From NCBI GenBank assembly GCA_959602875.1, contig CAUGVQ010000050.1, positions 1-13,944 of the forward strand: a stretch of DNA of 13,944 nt. Direction: 5' to 3'. Every line of letters begins with the position of its first letter. The stretch's first letter is position 1. This document shows positions 1 through 6,644 of the stretch, piece by piece. A model generated the notes under the pieces. That model worked only from the letters and a program-made list of their open reading frames with translations. It did no database searches and was not told the origin of the DNA. The stretch is from an uncultured Collinsella sp. Its GTDB lineage: Bacteria; Actinomycetota; Coriobacteriia; Coriobacteriales; Coriobacteriaceae. The position numbers and the translations under genes are program-made.

Positions 1-85
1 CGCGATTCGCGAAGCGGCGGCCGTAAGGCCGCTCTGAGCGCGGGGGGCGGGCGTCCCTCCCTGTCAGTCAACATTGCGAGAACGT
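1..85. other. Intergenic sequence left of the nitroreductase gene
   Basis: No gene is visible here. There is a small palindrome (CGCGATTCGCG, 1-11) and a short inverted repeat (AGCGGC at 13-18 with GCCGCT at 28-33). Read on the minus strand these lie downstream of the nitroreductase stop codon and could help end its transcript. No T-run follows, so I do not call a terminator. Confidence 0.4.
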
Positions 86-616
86 TTAGCCACAATGGTC
101 GGCAAAGGTCTCCCAGGTAACCATCTGCTCAAGCGGAATGGACTCGTCATGCAAATGCGCCGGATGGCTCTCCTCACTCGGGTAGCCGAGGGGCATGATG
201 GAGATGATACGGTGCGTGCGCGGGATCTCAAACTGGCGCCGGAGCTCCGAGGGGTCGATGAGGCCGACCCAGCAGCTGTGAATGCCGAGCTCTGAGGCCT
301 GGAGCATCATGTGCGTGGCGACGATGGACGTGTCCACGATGCCAAAGTCCACCACATCGGGATTGTGCGACGCCACAGTCATGTCATAGGTGAGCACGAG
401 CACCGTCGGTGCGCCGAAGCGGCACTTGCTCGCACGGTCGATCTTGGCGAGGCCCTCGGCGCTCTGGACGACGAGGATGCGCTGCGGCTGGAGGTTGCGT
501 GCCGTGGGGGCAACGCGGCCCGCCTCGAGAATCTGCGCGAGCTTCTCGGGTTCGATGGGGTCGGGGGCGAAGCGGCGCTCGGAGTAGCGGCTCTTCGCAA
601 GGTCTAGAAACGCCAT
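86..616 (-). CDS. Nitroreductase family protein (FMN-dependent oxidoreductase)
   Basis: This 176-residue protein belongs to the nitroreductase superfamily: FMN-binding cytoplasmic enzymes that use NAD(P)H to reduce nitro, quinone or flavin substrates. The N-terminus has the FMN-phosphate motif SRYSERRF (residues 9-16). APTARNLQPQR (36-46) matches the family's APSxxNxQPW segment, with Gln-Arg where Trp is common. LGIHSCWVGL and IMPLGYPSEE near the C-terminus match the usual GLGTCWxG and GYP motifs. The start is set by ATG at 616 with AGGAG a few bases upstream. The frame is open upstream to 841, but that extension is low-complexity and antisense to the neighbouring small gene, so I reject it. 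The physiological substrate cannot be told from sequence. It is transcribed alone and diverges from the small membrane protein gene at 744. Confidence 0.9.
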   Translation of the reverse strand: MAFLDLAKSRYSERRFAPDPIEPEKLAQILEAGRVAPTARNLQPQRILVVQSAEGLAKIDRASKCRFGAPTVLVLTYDMTVASHNPDVVDFGIVDTSIVATHMMLQASELGIHSCWVGLIDPSELRRQFEIPRTHRIISIMPLGYPSEESHPAHLHDESIPLEQMVTWETFADHCG

Positions 617-743
617 GGCACTCTCCTGTTCTTTTTGCCCATATCGCCCCTTCAGGCATCGGGCCCGCAGCCCTTTGCTATGCTGAGAGGTGCGTAACCA
701 GAGTGTACCCTCCCAAGCGGGGGATAAGATAGCAGGTGTTGGT

Positions 744-896
744 ATGTTTGAGATTCTTGGCGAGGTGCTCGGCCCCATCGCGCTTGTGCTCGTAGCGATC
801 GTTGTCGCCGCCCTCCTGTACCTTGTGGTGACAACCATCAAAGCGCGGCGCGAGGAGCGCCGTGACCAGACGCAGGGCGGCGCGCACCGCCGCTAG
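744..896 (+). CDS. Small single-pass membrane protein, 50 residues, function unknown
   Basis: This short gene encodes 50 residues. A hydrophobic segment of about 20 residues (roughly 10-29, GPIALVLVAIVVAALLYLVV) is followed by a strongly basic and polar tail (KARREERRDQTQGGAHRR). The charge pattern predicts one membrane helix with the tail in the cytoplasm. I chose ATG 744 because it places the helix near the N-terminus. An in-frame ATG at 690 would add 18 residues of non-hydrophobic sequence. The ribosome binding site (GCAGGTG) is only fair. Its TAG stop sits in the same CTAG tetranucleotide (893-896) that supplies the stop of the convergent methyltransferase gene. I recognise no family. It could be a small stress or regulatory membrane peptide, or a chance ORF. 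Confidence 0.55.
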   Translation: MFEILGEVLGPIALVLVAIVVAALLYLVVTTIKARREERRDQTQGGAHRR

Positions 897-1870
897 CGCG
901 TCTTCTTGCGGATCGCCGCGATGTAGAAGCCCTCGTAGAGCTGCGTAGGGCAGATGGTGAGCGTACCTACGAGCCCATTGGTAAGAAGGGGCAGCTCGCC
1001 GCGCTCGGCGGCGTCGGCAATCGCCTGCGCGGTGGCGGGACGCGCCGGTGCGTCCTCGGGCAGCGTGCCTGTAAGGGGTACGACCTCGCAGTCGCGATGC
1101 CGTTTGAGGGCGGCTGTCACCTGCTCTTCGTTTTCCTGGGGGAGGATGGAGCAGGTCGAGTAGACGAGCACACCGCCCGGCTTGAGGACGGTGAGCGCCC
1201 GGTCGAGGAGTGAGCGCTGCGAGCGCGTGACCTTGGCGAGCAGCTTATCGGTGATGCGCGAGGCGGCCTTTGCGTCGCCTTCGCGCACGGTGCCCGAGCC
1301 CGTGCAGGGCGCATCGAGCAGAATCTGATCGAAGGAGAAGAACTCGTCGAGGCGGCGCGCGTCGGTCCGCATGACGTTCACGGCGGTGACGCCGAGCTTG
1401 TTGAGGTTGAAGGTGAGCTTCTCGGCACGCGGGGTGCTCATCTCGCAGGCGGTGAGGTGCGCGCCCGGTGCAAGGGCGGCCATCTCGGCGGTCTTGCCTC
1501 CAGGGGCGGCGCACATGTCGAGCACATCGGCGCCGTCGCGCGGTGCGAGGGCGAGCGGCGGGATCATGGACGAGAGGCTCTGCAGGTAGACCTTGCCCTC
1601 GCGGTAGAGGGGAAGGTCCCAAACGGCTCGCTCACGAGCGTCGCTGAGTATGAAGGCGTCGCCGTACCACGTAACACCCTCATGGGCGATTCCTGCAGCG
1701 TCAAGCGCGCTTGCGACCTCCTCGCGTGTGGCGCGCAGGGTGTTGGCGCGCAGCGTCACCGGGCGCTCGCAGGCCTCGGCAAACCCGCGAAAGATGCGCT
1801 CGCAGGTATCGGCCGGATACCGATTCTCGATCTCCTGTGTCAGAAATGCAGGCAGGCCGCTTTCGCTCAT
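893..1870 (-). CDS. RsmB/RsmF-type (NOL1/NOP2/Sun) m5C RNA methyltransferase
   Basis: This 325-residue class I SAM-dependent methyltransferase is predicted to make 5-methylcytosine in rRNA or tRNA. The SAM-binding motif DMCAAPGGKT is at residues 118-127. The acidic residue of motif II is in ACEMS (141-145), with TD at 169-170 for motif III. Both family cysteines are present: Cys189 in DAPCTGSG (general release Cys) and Cys240 in YSTCS (catalytic nucleophile). There is no N-terminal NusB-like domain, so it is closer to RsmF/YebU-like enzymes than to RsmB, but it lacks their long C-terminal extension. The exact target base is unknown. ATG 1870 is preceded by AAGGAG. It lies 83 bases downstream of the T-component stop on the same strand, so it may be partly co-transcribed with the ECF operon. 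Confidence 0.9.
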   Translation of the reverse strand: MSESGLPAFLTQEIENRYPADTCERIFRGFAEACERPVTLRANTLRATREEVASALDAAGIAHEGVTWYGDAFILSDARERAVWDLPLYREGKVYLQSLSSMIPPLALAPRDGADVLDMCAAPGGKTAEMAALAPGAHLTACEMSTPRAEKLTFNLNKLGVTAVNVMRTDARRLDEFFSFDQILLDAPCTGSGTVREGDAKAASRITDKLLAKVTRSQRSLLDRALTVLKPGGVLVYSTCSILPQENEEQVTAALKRHRDCEVVPLTGTLPEDAPARPATAQAIADAAERGELPLLTNGLVGTLTICPTQLYEGFYIAAIRKKTR

Positions 1871-1921
1871 GGGCTCTCCTTGGGTTGTGCGTTACCCCTC
1901 GCATGGTAGCAGAAGGCACGC

Positions 1922-1936
1922 ACGCCCGCGGGGCGT
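1922..1936 (-). terminator. Weak hairpin after the ECF operon
   Basis: ACGCCC and GGGCGT form a 6-bp stem with a 3-base loop just after the T-component stop (minus strand). A partly T-rich stretch (CCTTCTGCT) follows but no clean T-run. It may cause partial termination before the methyltransferase gene. Confidence 0.3.
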
Positions 1937-1953
1937 CGGCGCTTGGGGCGCGC

Positions 1954-2700
1954 CTAGAGCACCGCGCCCGCGGCGATGAGTAGGATGCAGAGGACACCGG
2001 CTACGCCGTCACGTGCGCAGAAGGGGTAGCGGCGGTAGCTGCTCTTACGCGTGCGCAGGTAGAAGCCGCGCTGCTCTGCCGCAAGCGCCGTCGCATCGGT
2101 CTTGCCCACCGAGGTCACGAGCAGAGGCACGCAAACCGGCAGCATGAGCAGGAGCTTCTTCACTGGGTTCTTGGTGTCGAACTCCACGCCGCGGGCCGTC
2201 TGCGCCTCCATGATGGCGTTCATCTCCTGCGTGAAGACGGGGACAAAGCGCAGCGCCGTCGTGAAGGTGAACGCGTACTTGTAGGGGATGTGCAGCTTCT
2301 CCACACAGGCGTTGGCAAGATCGGTCGTCTTGGTGACGGTGAGCACAAGCACGAGCGGCAGGGCCACGCCAAGCAGGCGCAGACACGCCTTGGTGCCCGA
2401 TACGAGGCCGTCGGTCGTGATAAAGAGCGCGATTACCTCGCCGCGGCGCACGAACGCGAGCTGCAGCACGAGCATGAGCACGGCAACGGGCACGAGCACC
2501 TTGAGAAGCGATAGCAGGCGCGACCCGCTGCCTGCGTAGATGCCGAGGACAAGCGTGAGGAGGAGAAGGCCGATGAGGGCAGCGTAGCCGTCCGCAAGCA
2601 CGGTGGCGATGATGATGGCTGCCGCCAGCGCGAGCTTGGTCACGGGATTCAGGCGGTGCAGGACGGTGTCGCCCGGTACGTAGTCGATGACGTTCAGCAT
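1954..2700 (-). CDS. ecfT: ECF transporter T component (EcfT/CbiQ family transmembrane protein)
   Basis: This 248-residue integral membrane protein couples the two ATPase domains to the substrate-binding S component of an energy-coupling factor importer. Hydrophobic segments cover about residues 22-55, 62-84, 104-122, 183-198 and 232-248. Between them is the cytoplasmic coupling region with the family's two Arg-Gly motifs: QTARGVEF (167-174, the ARG signature) and AEQRGFYL (208-215). The start is ATG 2700, five bases after the stop of the ATPase gene, which indicates translational coupling and one transcript. The frame is open upstream to 3123 only as a shadow of the ATPase gene. In a group I ECF system the T component serves one S component encoded beside it, which fits here. 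Confidence 0.93.
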   Translation of the reverse strand: MLNVIDYVPGDTVLHRLNPVTKLALAAAIIIATVLADGYAALIGLLLLTLVLGIYAGSGSRLLSLLKVLVPVAVLMLVLQLAFVRRGEVIALFITTDGLVSGTKACLRLLGVALPLVLVLTVTKTTDLANACVEKLHIPYKYAFTFTTALRFVPVFTQEMNAIMEAQTARGVEFDTKNPVKKLLLMLPVCVPLLVTSVGKTDATALAAEQRGFYLRTRKSSYRRYPFCARDGVAGVLCILLIAAGAVL

Positions 2701-2705
2701 CTCTC

Positions 2706-4592
2706 TCACGCCTCCCTGGGGCCTGTGGCAGCGTCTGCCTCGGTGACGGCGTCTGCTCCTGTGGCGGCGTCTGCTTCGGTGGTAGAGGTCAGCGGCTCGG
2801 CGGCGTCCGTCTTGCCGCCCGCGAGCGCCTGGGTGGTGTTCACGATGCCCGCCACCTCGGAGATGTGGGCAAAGGCGGGGGAGACCTCGGCGGCAAGGCG
2901 CTGCGAGAGCTCGATGACCTGCGGCGGCTTCACGCGGGCGCGAGCCATGAGCGCGGCGTCGGCAAAGACCTCCGCCGTGGCGCCGCGGGCGAGGATGCAG
3001 CCGTCTGCCATGACCACAAGGCGCTCGGCAAAATCGGACACGACCTCCATGTCGTGGCAGACCATCACTACGGCAGATCCGTGCTCGGCCATCTCGCGGA
3101 CCGTCTCCATAACGGTCATGCACTCACGGTAGTCGAGACCGCTCGTGGGCTCGTCGAGGACAACGACCGCGGGCTCGGTAACTACGACCGAGGCGAGTGC
3201 GACCATTTGGCGCTGCCCGCGCGAGAGCGAGAAGGGCGCCTCGTCTGCCGGAAGGCCAAAGCGCTCGATTACGCGGCGGGCGCGCGCCTCGGCATCTGTT
3301 TGGGAGACACCGGCGAGCTCGAGGCCAAAGGCAACCTCCTCGAGCACGGTGTTCTTGCAGAGCTGGTGGTCGGGGTTCTGGAAGAGCGTCGCCACGTGGC
3401 GGGCGATGCGCGATACGGGGACCTCGCGCGTGTCGAGGCCGGCGATCACGACCGAGCCGGAGCTCGGCTTGAGAAGACCGTTTAAAAGCTTGGTGGCCGT
3501 GGTCTTGCCGGCGCCGTTTTGGCCGACGATTCCCACGAGCTCGCCGGGATAGACGGTAAGGTCGAGGTTGTTCACCGACGCGCCGCCGCCGGGATAGGCA
3601 AAGGTGACGCCCGAGAAGCGCACAATGGGCTCGGCGCCCTCGGCGTGCGGCCGCGGCGCGGGTGCGTGGGGCGAGGCCGTGACGCGTCCGTTCGCCTCAG
3701 CTTCAACGGGCACCGGCGCGCTCGCATGCGCTCCAACGATGCCGGCGATAAGCGAGGCCGCCTCGTCCACGTTGAGACAGGGGCTGCCCGCCGGGCAGAG
3801 GTCGCGGTGGGCGAGGCTGTTAGAGATGCGCGCCGTACGCGGGCTGTCGACGCCGATGGCACGGAGCTCGGAGCCGTGCGCAAAGACCTCGTGCGGCGTG
3901 CCGTCGAGTGCCACGCGGCCCCCGTTCATGACCACGAGCCGGTCGCAGTACTCCGAGAGGAGCGCCACCTTCTGCTCGATCACGATGACGGTGATGCCCT
4001 CGTTGCGGTTGAGGTCACGCAGCACGTCAAAGACCATGCGCGAGCTCACCGGGTCGAGCGCCGCAGTGGGCTCGTCGAGTACGAGCACGCGCGGCGCGAG
4101 CGCCAGGATCGCGGCGATGGCGACCTTCTGCTTCTGCCCGCCCGAGAGGGTAGCGATCTCGCGGTCGCGGAGGTCGGCGATACCCACGGCGTCGAGCGCG
4201 GCCGTAATGAACTTCTCGATATGCCTATGGTCGACGCCGAAGTTCTCCAGACCAAAGATGAGCTCGTCCTCCACCACCGAGGCGACCATCTGCGCGTCGA
4301 TGTCCTGGTTGACCGACCCCACGATGCGCGAGATGTCGGTGAGCGTGACCTCGCAGGTATCCGAGCCGTCGACAATGGTCTCGCCAAAGAGCTGTCCGGT
4401 GAAATGGTGGGGGATGGCACCCGAGAGGACGGAGGCGAGGGTCGACTTGCCCGCTCCCGACGGGCCGATCACGCCCACGAAGGCACCCGGCTCGATGGCG
4501 AGGGTGATGTCGTCGAGGGCGCGAGCGGCCTCATGGCCATAGGAGAACGAGACGTGCCTCATCTCGATAATCGGATCGGCGGTCGATTGCAT
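2706..4592 (-). CDS. ECF transporter double ATPase (two fused ABC domains)
   Basis: This 628-residue protein is two ABC ATPase domains in one chain, which drive the ECF importer from the cytoplasmic face. Domain 1 has Walker A GPSGAGKST (43-51), signature LSGGQ (149-153) and Walker B LVLDEP (170-175). Domain 2 has Walker A GQNGAGKTT (357-365), Q-loop FQNPDHQ (404-410), signature LSRGQ (456-460), Walker B VVLDEP (477-482) and switch His513 (VCHDME). In domain 1 the position expected to hold the switch histidine reads VIEQKV (Gln207), so the two ATP sites are probably unequal. An Ala/Pro-rich linker (about 285-320) joins the domains. The C-terminal tail (about 600-628) is low-complexity with a repeated TEADAATG. 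Start ATG 4592 has GAGAGGA upstream. Separate EcfA1 and EcfA2 proteins are about 280 residues each, so this is a full fusion. Confidence 0.95.
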   Translation of the reverse strand: MQSTADPIIEMRHVSFSYGHEAARALDDITLAIEPGAFVGVIGPSGAGKSTLASVLSGAIPHHFTGQLFGETIVDGSDTCEVTLTDISRIVGSVNQDIDAQMVASVVEDELIFGLENFGVDHRHIEKFITAALDAVGIADLRDREIATLSGGQKQKVAIAAILALAPRVLVLDEPTAALDPVSSRMVFDVLRDLNRNEGITVIVIEQKVALLSEYCDRLVVMNGGRVALDGTPHEVFAHGSELRAIGVDSPRTARISNSLAHRDLCPAGSPCLNVDEAASLIAGIVGAHASAPVPVEAEANGRVTASPHAPAPRPHAEGAEPIVRFSGVTFAYPGGGASVNNLDLTVYPGELVGIVGQNGAGKTTATKLLNGLLKPSSGSVVIAGLDTREVPVSRIARHVATLFQNPDHQLCKNTVLEEVAFGLELAGVSQTDAEARARRVIERFGLPADEAPFSLSRGQRQMVALASVVVTEPAVVVLDEPTSGLDYRECMTVMETVREMAEHGSAVVMVCHDMEVVSDFAERLVVMADGCILARGATAEVFADAALMARARVKPPQVIELSQRLAAEVSPAFAHISEVAGIVNTTQALAGGKTDAAEPLTSTTEADAATGADAVTEADAATGPREA

Positions 4593-4631
4593 GGGGTCCT
4601 CTCGGGGGTCGGGGTTGCGGAGCGAGCGGCG

Positions 4632-5207
4632 CTAGTCAGCAAGCTTGAGGGCGTGCTTGATGGGCAGGTAGAGCGCGCCTACGAGGATGGCGTTGAACAC
4701 CGCGGTGAGGGCGACGACGGGGAGCATCAGCGAGACGAGGCTCGTGTCGAACTGCATCATAGCCATCTTGATGACCATAAAGATAGCGCCGGAGAGGAAC
4801 GTCGTCACGAACGTGCCCACGGTGGGGATGACGGCCTTGGCGCCGGTTTTCATGCCGGCGTTGACGATGAGAGCCATCACGACGGCGGCGATGCCCTCGG
4901 CCACAAAATCGATGCCGGGGCTCGTGGTGGTGATCTGGATCACCGCGGCGGAGACGAGGCCGATGATGAGGGCCTGCACGGCGTTGGGCCGCACAATCAA
5001 GATGGTGAGGCAGAAGGCGGAGATGATGAACTCGGGTGCGATGGTGCCCGCCGAGATGGTGGAGATGGCCTTGCCGACGGTGAAGTTCAAGATGAAGCCG
5101 GCGGCGAGGAGCACCGCAAGCAGGACGAGGGCCTTGATGTCGAGCTTTCCTCGGTCGACGGAGGTAACGGTACGGGCCTGGGCGGAGGTGTTGGTGGTCT
5201 GCGTCAT
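4632..5207 (-). CDS. ECF transporter S component, probable tryptophan transporter (TrpP-like)
   Basis: This 191-residue membrane protein should bind the substrate for the ECF importer encoded downstream. About six hydrophobic segments are visible (roughly 25-42, 56-72, 77-93, 101-118, 127-150, 157-183) after a polar 20-residue N-terminus. This is the usual size and fold plan of S components. The specificity call is inferred mainly from context. The gene lies directly behind a trp-type leader peptide and terminator (5346-5565), and the loop around QITTTSPGIDF (91-101) recalls the corresponding part of TrpP proteins. I recall this and have not aligned it. Start ATG 5207 has AGAAAGG upstream. 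An in-frame start at 5363 is rejected because it would place the terminator stem inside the coding region. Gene order S-ATPase-T on one strand, with a 39-base gap to the ATPase gene, indicates a dedicated group I system. Confidence 0.85.
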   Translation of the reverse strand: MTQTTNTSAQARTVTSVDRGKLDIKALVLLAVLLAAGFILNFTVGKAISTISAGTIAPEFIISAFCLTILIVRPNAVQALIIGLVSAAVIQITTTSPGIDFVAEGIAAVVMALIVNAGMKTGAKAVIPTVGTFVTTFLSGAIFMVIKMAMMQFDTSLVSLMLPVVALTAVFNAILVGALYLPIKHALKLAD

Positions 5208-5232
5208 GGTAATCAGCCTTTCTGATGCATAT

Positions 5233-5283
5233 TTGGGGACGGGGTCGAAATGTGCAACTGCCTGGTTGGGGACGGGGTCGAAA
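5233..5283. repeat. Two 18-bp direct repeats between attenuator and S-component gene
   Basis: TTGGGGACGGGGTCGAAA occurs identically at 5233-5250 and 5266-5283, with 15 different bases between the copies. The pair lies in the transcribed leader after the attenuator terminator and before the S-component ribosome binding site. Its role is unknown. It resembles dispersed intergenic repeats of the REP type in base composition, but only copies elsewhere in the genome would show that. Confidence 0.75.
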
Positions 5284-5345
5284 CGGTCGCGGAGGCGCGT
5301 GATGCGAGTCCGGTCGGTCAATTTGGCTGACGGAGGCGCGGTAGC

Positions 5346-5376
5346 AAAAAGGCCCCCGGTCAACCCGGGGGCCTTT
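5346..5376 (-). terminator. Attenuator terminator of the ECF (tryptophan) operon
   Basis: Read on the minus strand, AAAGGCCCCCGG (5376-5365) pairs perfectly over 12 bp with CCGGGGGCCTTT (5359-5348) around the loop GTTGA. Five Ts follow (5350-5346). This is a textbook Rho-independent terminator. It lies 139 bases upstream of the S-component start and downstream of the leader peptide, so it ends the transcript before the transporter genes unless the alternative pairing forms. Confidence 0.93.
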
Positions 5377-5418
5377 ACGTGCGCTATCTATAGGCGCGAA
5401 GGGCTCACCGTTGACCGG
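5356..5418 (-). promoter_or_regulatory. Candidate antiterminator pairing of the trp attenuator
   Basis: The leader segment CCGGTCAAC (5418-5410), inside the last codons of the leader peptide, is perfectly complementary over 9 bases to GTTGACCGG (5364-5356). The latter forms the loop and first part of the 3' arm of the terminator, so the two structures exclude each other. A ribosome stalled on the Trp codons (5443-5435) would leave 5418-5410 free. One at the stop codon (5407-5405) would cover it. The geometry is that of classical trp attenuation. The complementarity is seen directly; the mechanism is inferred. Confidence 0.75.
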
Positions 5419-5508
5419 CCGAGTTCACATCACGCCACCACCAGTTGTTGAGAGCAAGGTTGGTGTTTCTCATGACCGGTGGCTCCTTTCGGTGAATCGC
5501 GGTGAGCC
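5402..5508 (-). promoter_or_regulatory. Long-range 9-bp pairing across the leader peptide
   Basis: On the transcript, GGCTCACCG (5508-5500), ahead of the leader ribosome binding site, is complementary to CGGTGAGCC (5410-5402), which spans the leader stop codon. The second segment directly abuts the antiterminator strand, sharing base 5410. If it forms when the leader is not translated, it could hold the antiterminator strand away and favour termination, like the 1:2 helix of E. coli trpL. The complementarity is seen; the role is inferred. Confidence 0.5.
5405..5473 (-). CDS. Trp leader peptide (three consecutive Trp codons)
   Basis: A 22-codon ORF begins at ATG 5473 and ends with TGA at 5405-5407. 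Residues 9-14 are NNWWWR, so three TGG codons stand in a row (5443-5435). AAAGGAG lies nine bases before the ATG, stronger than the ribosome binding sites of several full genes here. A promoter lies upstream and an intrinsic terminator 29 bases after the stop codon. Trp is normally about 1% of residues, so three in a row in a short, well-initiated ORF before a terminator is the hallmark of a trp attenuator leader. The peptide is not expected to act itself: its translation senses charged tRNA-Trp. The genes controlled are the ECF transporter operon and not trp biosynthesis. Confidence 0.92.
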   Translation of the reverse strand: MRNTNLALNNWWWRDVNSAGQR

Positions 5509-5537
5509 TTGAGGCCCACCCATCTGGTGTTGCGAGC

Positions 5538-5565
5538 ACTATAGCACAGTAAAGCGCGCTGTCGC
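5538..5565 (-). promoter_or_regulatory. Promoter of the trp leader and ECF operon
   Basis: On the minus strand an extended -10 element TGCTATAGT (hexamer TATAGT, 5543-5538) lies 16 bases downstream of GCGACA (5565-5560), which matches four of six bases of the -35 consensus. Transcription would start near 5531. That gives a leader of about 185 bases to the attenuator terminator, with the leader peptide ATG about 58 bases in. Confidence 0.65.
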
Positions 5566-5632
5566 CTGTGTCCGGTAAAGATTGCTGTTGTGTTACGCCG
5601 CGGCCGGGAGAGCGGCTTCTGCAGGCACGACC

Positions 5633-6553
5633 TTATGCGCGCGTGAGCGGCGAAAACTCGTCCACAATAAGGTCGAGGCAGCGGGGCAGCACGCGCGCGC
5701 CAAACACGCCCGAGGCGCTGTCCACAAGCTCGCCGTCGAACTGCATGCCGAGCGAAGGCGAGCAGCGCACCATAACCTCGCGCGCCTGGAACATCTTGAG
5801 CTGCGGGCGGCCGAGGTTCTTGCCCATCGGGTCGATGACGGCGGCAAGAGCGGTGGGGAGGAGCTGCACGAGCCCCACCGGCTCGATGACGGCAATATCG
5901 AGAAGACCGTCGTTCATACGGCAGTCGGGAAAGAGGTTGATGCCGTTTTGGATGACGGCGGTGTTGCCGATCATGCACGAGATGCCGTCGAGCTCCTCGA
6001 CCACACCGTCGTGCTCGATGGAGAAGTGGGCTACCTCGGGCTCGAGCGTGGAGAGCGCCGAAAGGAAGTAGGCAATCTCGCCAATGTCCTTCTTGGCAGG
6101 CGCCGCTTTCTTCATGATGGTGGCGTCAAAGCCCGAGCCGGCGATGATGGTGAAGCCGTGCCGCTGCGTTGCGCCCGACTCGTCCTGCCAGAAGAGCTCG
6201 CCCATATCGACCTGGGCGGTGTGCCCGGCGCGGCAGGCCGCCGCAAGGGCCGCAATCTCGGAGCCGTTACCGATGTTGTTGAAGAACAGGTTTGCCGTGC
6301 CCGAGGGGAACACGAGTACGGGCACATGCGTGTCGCGCAGGCAGTCGAGGACGTTGGCGACCGTGCCGTCCCCGCCGGAGACGACCACGCGGTCAAAGGA
6401 GCGCACGTCGCGCGTTGCATCCTCGGCCTCCATACCTTGGCCGATGAAGCGCATGACAACCTCATCGCCGGCGGCGGCGAGCGCATGCTCGAACGCAAAG
6501 ATCTCATCCGAGCGCGGACCCGACGCAAGATTGTGGATGATGAGGCACCGCAT
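5633..6553 (-). CDS. Diacylglycerol kinase family lipid kinase (DgkB/YegS-like)
   Basis: This 306-residue protein has the soluble DAGK catalytic fold, which phosphorylates diacylglycerol or a related lipid with ATP at the inner membrane face. The nucleotide-binding motif SGGDGT is at 59-64, PSGTANLFFNN at 83-93, AGSGFDA at 138-144 and the catalytic FDGE at 272-275. No transmembrane helix is present, as in DgkB and YegS but unlike the small membrane DgkA. In Gram-positives DgkB returns diacylglycerol from lipoteichoic acid synthesis to phospholipid. Whether that is the job here is not shown. ATG 6553 starts the conserved MRCLIIHN strand. Its ribosome binding site (CGGAAACG) is weak. The longer open frame (to 6808) would run into the divergent rnd gene and is rejected. 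The gene ends 68 bases before the -35 of the trp leader promoter. Confidence 0.9.
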   Translation of the reverse strand: MRCLIIHNLASGPRSDEIFAFEHALAAAGDEVVMRFIGQGMEAEDATRDVRSFDRVVVSGGDGTVANVLDCLRDTHVPVLVFPSGTANLFFNNIGNGSEIAALAAACRAGHTAQVDMGELFWQDESGATQRHGFTIIAGSGFDATIMKKAAPAKKDIGEIAYFLSALSTLEPEVAHFSIEHDGVVEELDGISCMIGNTAVIQNGINLFPDCRMNDGLLDIAVIEPVGLVQLLPTALAAVIDPMGKNLGRPQLKMFQAREVMVRCSPSLGMQFDGELVDSASGVFGARVLPRCLDLIVDEFSPLTRA

Positions 6554-6644
6554 GGGGCGTTTCCGTTCCGACTCAAAGCGCGTATAGTTACATTGTCGTA
6601 TCCTACCCCCAAGACCGTTTGCGATACCGAGGCCAAGGGAGAGC

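Noticed and set aside
3519..5225. 568-codon open frame on the plus strand, antisense to the ECF ATPase and S-component genes
   Set aside because: Its product is low-complexity and rich in His, Asp, Gly and Arg. It is the usual antisense by-product of GC-rich codon bias opposite clearly recognisable transporter genes.
5208..5363. N-terminal extension of the S-component gene to ATG 5363
   Set aside because: It would put half of the terminator stem and the direct repeats inside the protein, and it has no good ribosome binding site. ATG 5207 does.
5346..5565. T-box riboswitch as the explanation for the leader
   Set aside because: I see no T-box consensus (such as TGGNACCGCG) or long stem I. The tandem Trp codons with a ribosome binding site fit a leader-peptide attenuator better.
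5430..5978. 182-codon minus-strand frame overlapping the lipid kinase end and the leader region
   Set aside because: It is out of frame with the kinase and runs across the trp leader promoter. The real ORF in the leader is the short one at 5405-5473 in another frame.
6554..6644. Divergent promoters between the lipid kinase and rnd genes
   Set aside because: TATAGT at 6573-6578 resembles a -10 box for rnd, but no acceptable -35 stands at 16-18 bases on either strand, so I do not list it.
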